The notes under the pieces were generated by a model. The model was not told the origin of the DNA. It searched no databases and was given only the letters and a program-made list of their open reading frames with translations. A program made the position numbers and the translations under genes. A stretch of 19,594 nt of DNA from Larix sibirica (Eukaryota; Streptophyta; Pinopsida; Pinales; Pinaceae). Every line of letters starts with the position of its first letter. Position 1 is the first letter of the stretch. The stretch spans positions 1 through 19,594 of the forward strand of contig NWUY0300021475.1 of NCBI GenBank assembly GCA_004151065.3, read 5' to 3'. Shown piece after piece: positions 17,940 to 19,594 of the stretch.

Positions 17940-18900
17940 TTCCATCACTTTTTTGATAGAGGCTCTAAGAGAGCAATTAGGCCTATGAGCATGGAAGGCT
18001 TCCAAGAGGAGTTCCTCAAACATGGTATTCGTTTTCTTGAATCACACATTGCTAATTTGTAACCATGTTATTTGCTTTGGTTTCCTCTAGATGTAGTCTA
18101 GCAATGTCATCCACTTGATTATCAAATCGGAGGACTATTATGGTTGGGCACACATTCTCAAAGCTATATGTCATAGTTTTACATCTATGGCTTTTTGATG
18201 AACATGAGGGTATGCATCTCATGGCTAGAGGAGAGGCAAGCTTACACCCAGAGCAATAGACAACTGACCACATCTTCACACTCAGGGCTATTATTAGGGA
18301 GGCTTATGATCATCACTCTTCAATTTTCCTTTTACGTTTTATAGACTTTTGCAATGTGTTTGACACGATATCGAGAGAGGCTTTGTTTTAGAGGCTTTTT
18401 GACATTGGCATTTCAAAGACCCTCCTAGCTTCCATCCATGAGACTCTATGAAGTGGTTCTTGGTTGGCTTCGTACAACACATGATCTCTTTCCCTTCATC
18501 CAAAGCACTAGTGGATTTAAACATGGGTGTCTCTTCTCACCAACTCTCTTTAGGAACTACATTGACAAGTTGGAATCCGTCCTTTGTGAGCATATTAGGA
18601 TGGGGATGGTTGCCTCCTATGTCATGTGCTGATATCTCTACTCCTCTTCATAGACGACTTGATCCTATTGGCCTCTTCGACAAAGGGCTTACAGAGATAG
18701 ATTGGTGTCTTGTTAAGCTTCTGAATCCTTTGACAATGGATGGTAAGTGTGGGCAAAACCAAGGTCTTCATCTTCACTGTGTTGAAGAGCGCTTTCTACA
18801 ACTTACATTTCTACTTTAAAGAGGAAGAGATGAGGTCACTATTTGGGAGTCTAGTTTGTGGTGTCTCGTTTCGGCATGCATCGGGCCCTCTAGCTTTCAT
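17940..18900 (+). pseudogene. Reverse transcriptase domain of the host LINE (pseudogene)
   Basis: MEGFQEEFLKHGIRFLESHI (ending near 18060) is the DGLQAEFLKHG entry of the RT domain. Then come SSNVIHLIIKSED, SNRRTIMVGHTFSKLYVIVL (from 18122) and TTDHIFTLRAIIREAY. Motif A is RFIDFCNVFDTISREALF, with its Asp intact. A frameshift near 18445 leads to motif B, TSGFKHGCLFSPTLFRNYID. Another shift gives motif C, LLFIDDLILLASSTKGLQR (FIDD, 18647-18658, both Asp kept). GKTKVFIFTVLKSAFYNLHF follows in that frame, and from 18834 GHYLGV. Compared with the minus-strand LINE, the motif style (GVKQGCPLSPTLF-like, YIDKLE) marks a different LINE clade. At least three frameshifts and several stops are present. 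Confidence 0.88.
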
Positions 18901-19594
18901 ACAACAAGGGATATTCATATGGATTTCTTTCCCTCCTTTAGCCACAATGCTTCTAGAATTAGTTTCAGGGCATCTCATCTAATAAGATGCACCTCCCGGA
19001 TAGGATTGTTAGACCCACAATCCTCTATGGTTTGGAGATTCGAGGACAAAGTTTGTTGTTGATCGACTAGGCTAGGATATAGTGAGTCTAGACCATTTTT
19101 CTCAGGTGGATCGTTTGATGCAAGCAGACAATACCCTAACCCATTGTTTAGGCATAGTTCATAGACAACCCTTTTTTCCTTGAGATCATCTTCTATTTGG
19201 TCTCTTTTCTCCACAAAGGTCGAACTTTTGGGGACTCAGCCCCTGGGAGTGTTTGGTACCCCTTCCAAGCCCTCCACTATTATGAGGCCATCGCCTTGGC
19301 ATTTCCCATGTAGTTTGCTCGCATTTGGTACTTAGAGGTGTCTTGGCTTCTTCAGTGGGTGGACATCTCCCCAAACCATATGTGCCCCTTTGGGTACTCT
19401 TTAGACACGCCAGGCCACCTCTTTCTACCTAAGCATGCCCTAAACTGGGCCATTCGAGCGAACATCTACATATAGTATATCTAGGCATTGTTTCCATTGG
19501 ATACGCACGCACCTCGGGGAAAAGGGGGCTAGCGTGGCCTAAATCTTCAAGCCACGGGGCGTGTCCTTGGGGGAAAGCAAAGAGTTGAGATACT
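18901..19594 (+). pseudogene. C-terminal region of the host LINE ORF2 (pseudogene, runs off the window)
   Basis: A single frame (phase of 18834) can be read to the last base with no frameshift but twelve stops after 18963: nine TAG, two TGA and one TAA. It contains FQGISSNKMHLPDRIVRPTI, LYGLEIRGQSLLLID, TIFLRWIV, PFFLEIIFYLVSFLHKGRTF, GDSAPGSVWYPFQALHYYEA and LLQWVDISPNHMCPFGYSLD. These follow the thumb and C-terminal domain of this LINE type (the VRPTVLYGSEVWG segment, then the RxxxFLRRIxxCKQT segment). The zinc-binding end and 3' UTR should lie beyond 19594. Function is lost. Confidence 0.8.

Larger units (their letters stand above)
11482..19594 (+). mobile_element. Host APE-type LINE, 3' end beyond window, split by a nested insertion
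   Basis: The parts in order on the plus strand are: coiled-coil ORF1-like region (11482-11832), endonuclease first part (about 12300-12612), foreign minus-strand LINE (12613 to about 16955), endonuclease second part (about 16951-17337), linker (about 17497-17763), reverse transcriptase (about 17940-18900) and C-terminal domain (to 19594 and beyond). Both endonuclease pieces match neighbouring stretches of the same domain, and the second resumes close to where the first stops. That is why I treat them as one interrupted element. The left boundary and the assignment of the ORF1-like part are inferred. Confidence 0.72.

Overview
The window looks like plant nuclear DNA with very low gene density, most probably from a large gymnosperm (conifer-like) genome. 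The reasons are one isolated, well-conserved exon with good splice sites, kilobases without any sustained reading frame, and several layers of old retrotransposons. The species call is inference. No intact protein-coding gene is complete here; almost every short open frame is a shadow of repeats or of decayed element coding. One unresolved base (N) lies at 10317.

Left part (1-6240): a 119-nt plus-strand exon at 461-579 encodes a conserved stretch of the B/B55 WD-repeat regulatory subunit of protein phosphatase 2A. It is flanked by intron-like DNA, a CGATAT-rich 267-bp MITE-like element (1291-1557), a 134-136-bp tandem duplication (2173-2441) and two copies of a 36-nt hairpin-forming repeat (4836-5016).

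Middle (6241-11480): a decayed plus-strand L1-type LINE fragment (6241-7045), then unassigned DNA, then an LTR-retrotransposon end. That end has a 385-bp tandem duplication in its U3-like part, a TATA box, a poly(A) signal, a TG..CA-type terminus and an initiator-tRNA-Met primer-binding site present twice (9697 and 9760). About 1.8 kb of non-coding, hairpin-rich DNA follows.

Right part (11480-19594): the most informative structure is a three-level nest. A plus-strand APE-type LINE (host) runs from a coiled-coil ORF1-like region (11482-11832) through the first part of its endonuclease (about 12300-12612). It is broken by a minus-strand L1-type LINE (12613 to about 16955), then resumes in the endonuclease (about 16951) and continues through reverse transcriptase and the C-terminal region past the window end. 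The minus-strand LINE is itself split by a 1226-bp solo LTR (14595-15820) with TG..CA ends and a perfect 5-bp target-site duplication, ATAGT. All three coding elements are dead: frameshifts, many stop codons and lost catalytic residues. The nest gives a relative insertion order (host LINE, then minus LINE, then LTR). I found no evidence of a new functional system; the interest lies in the element architecture.
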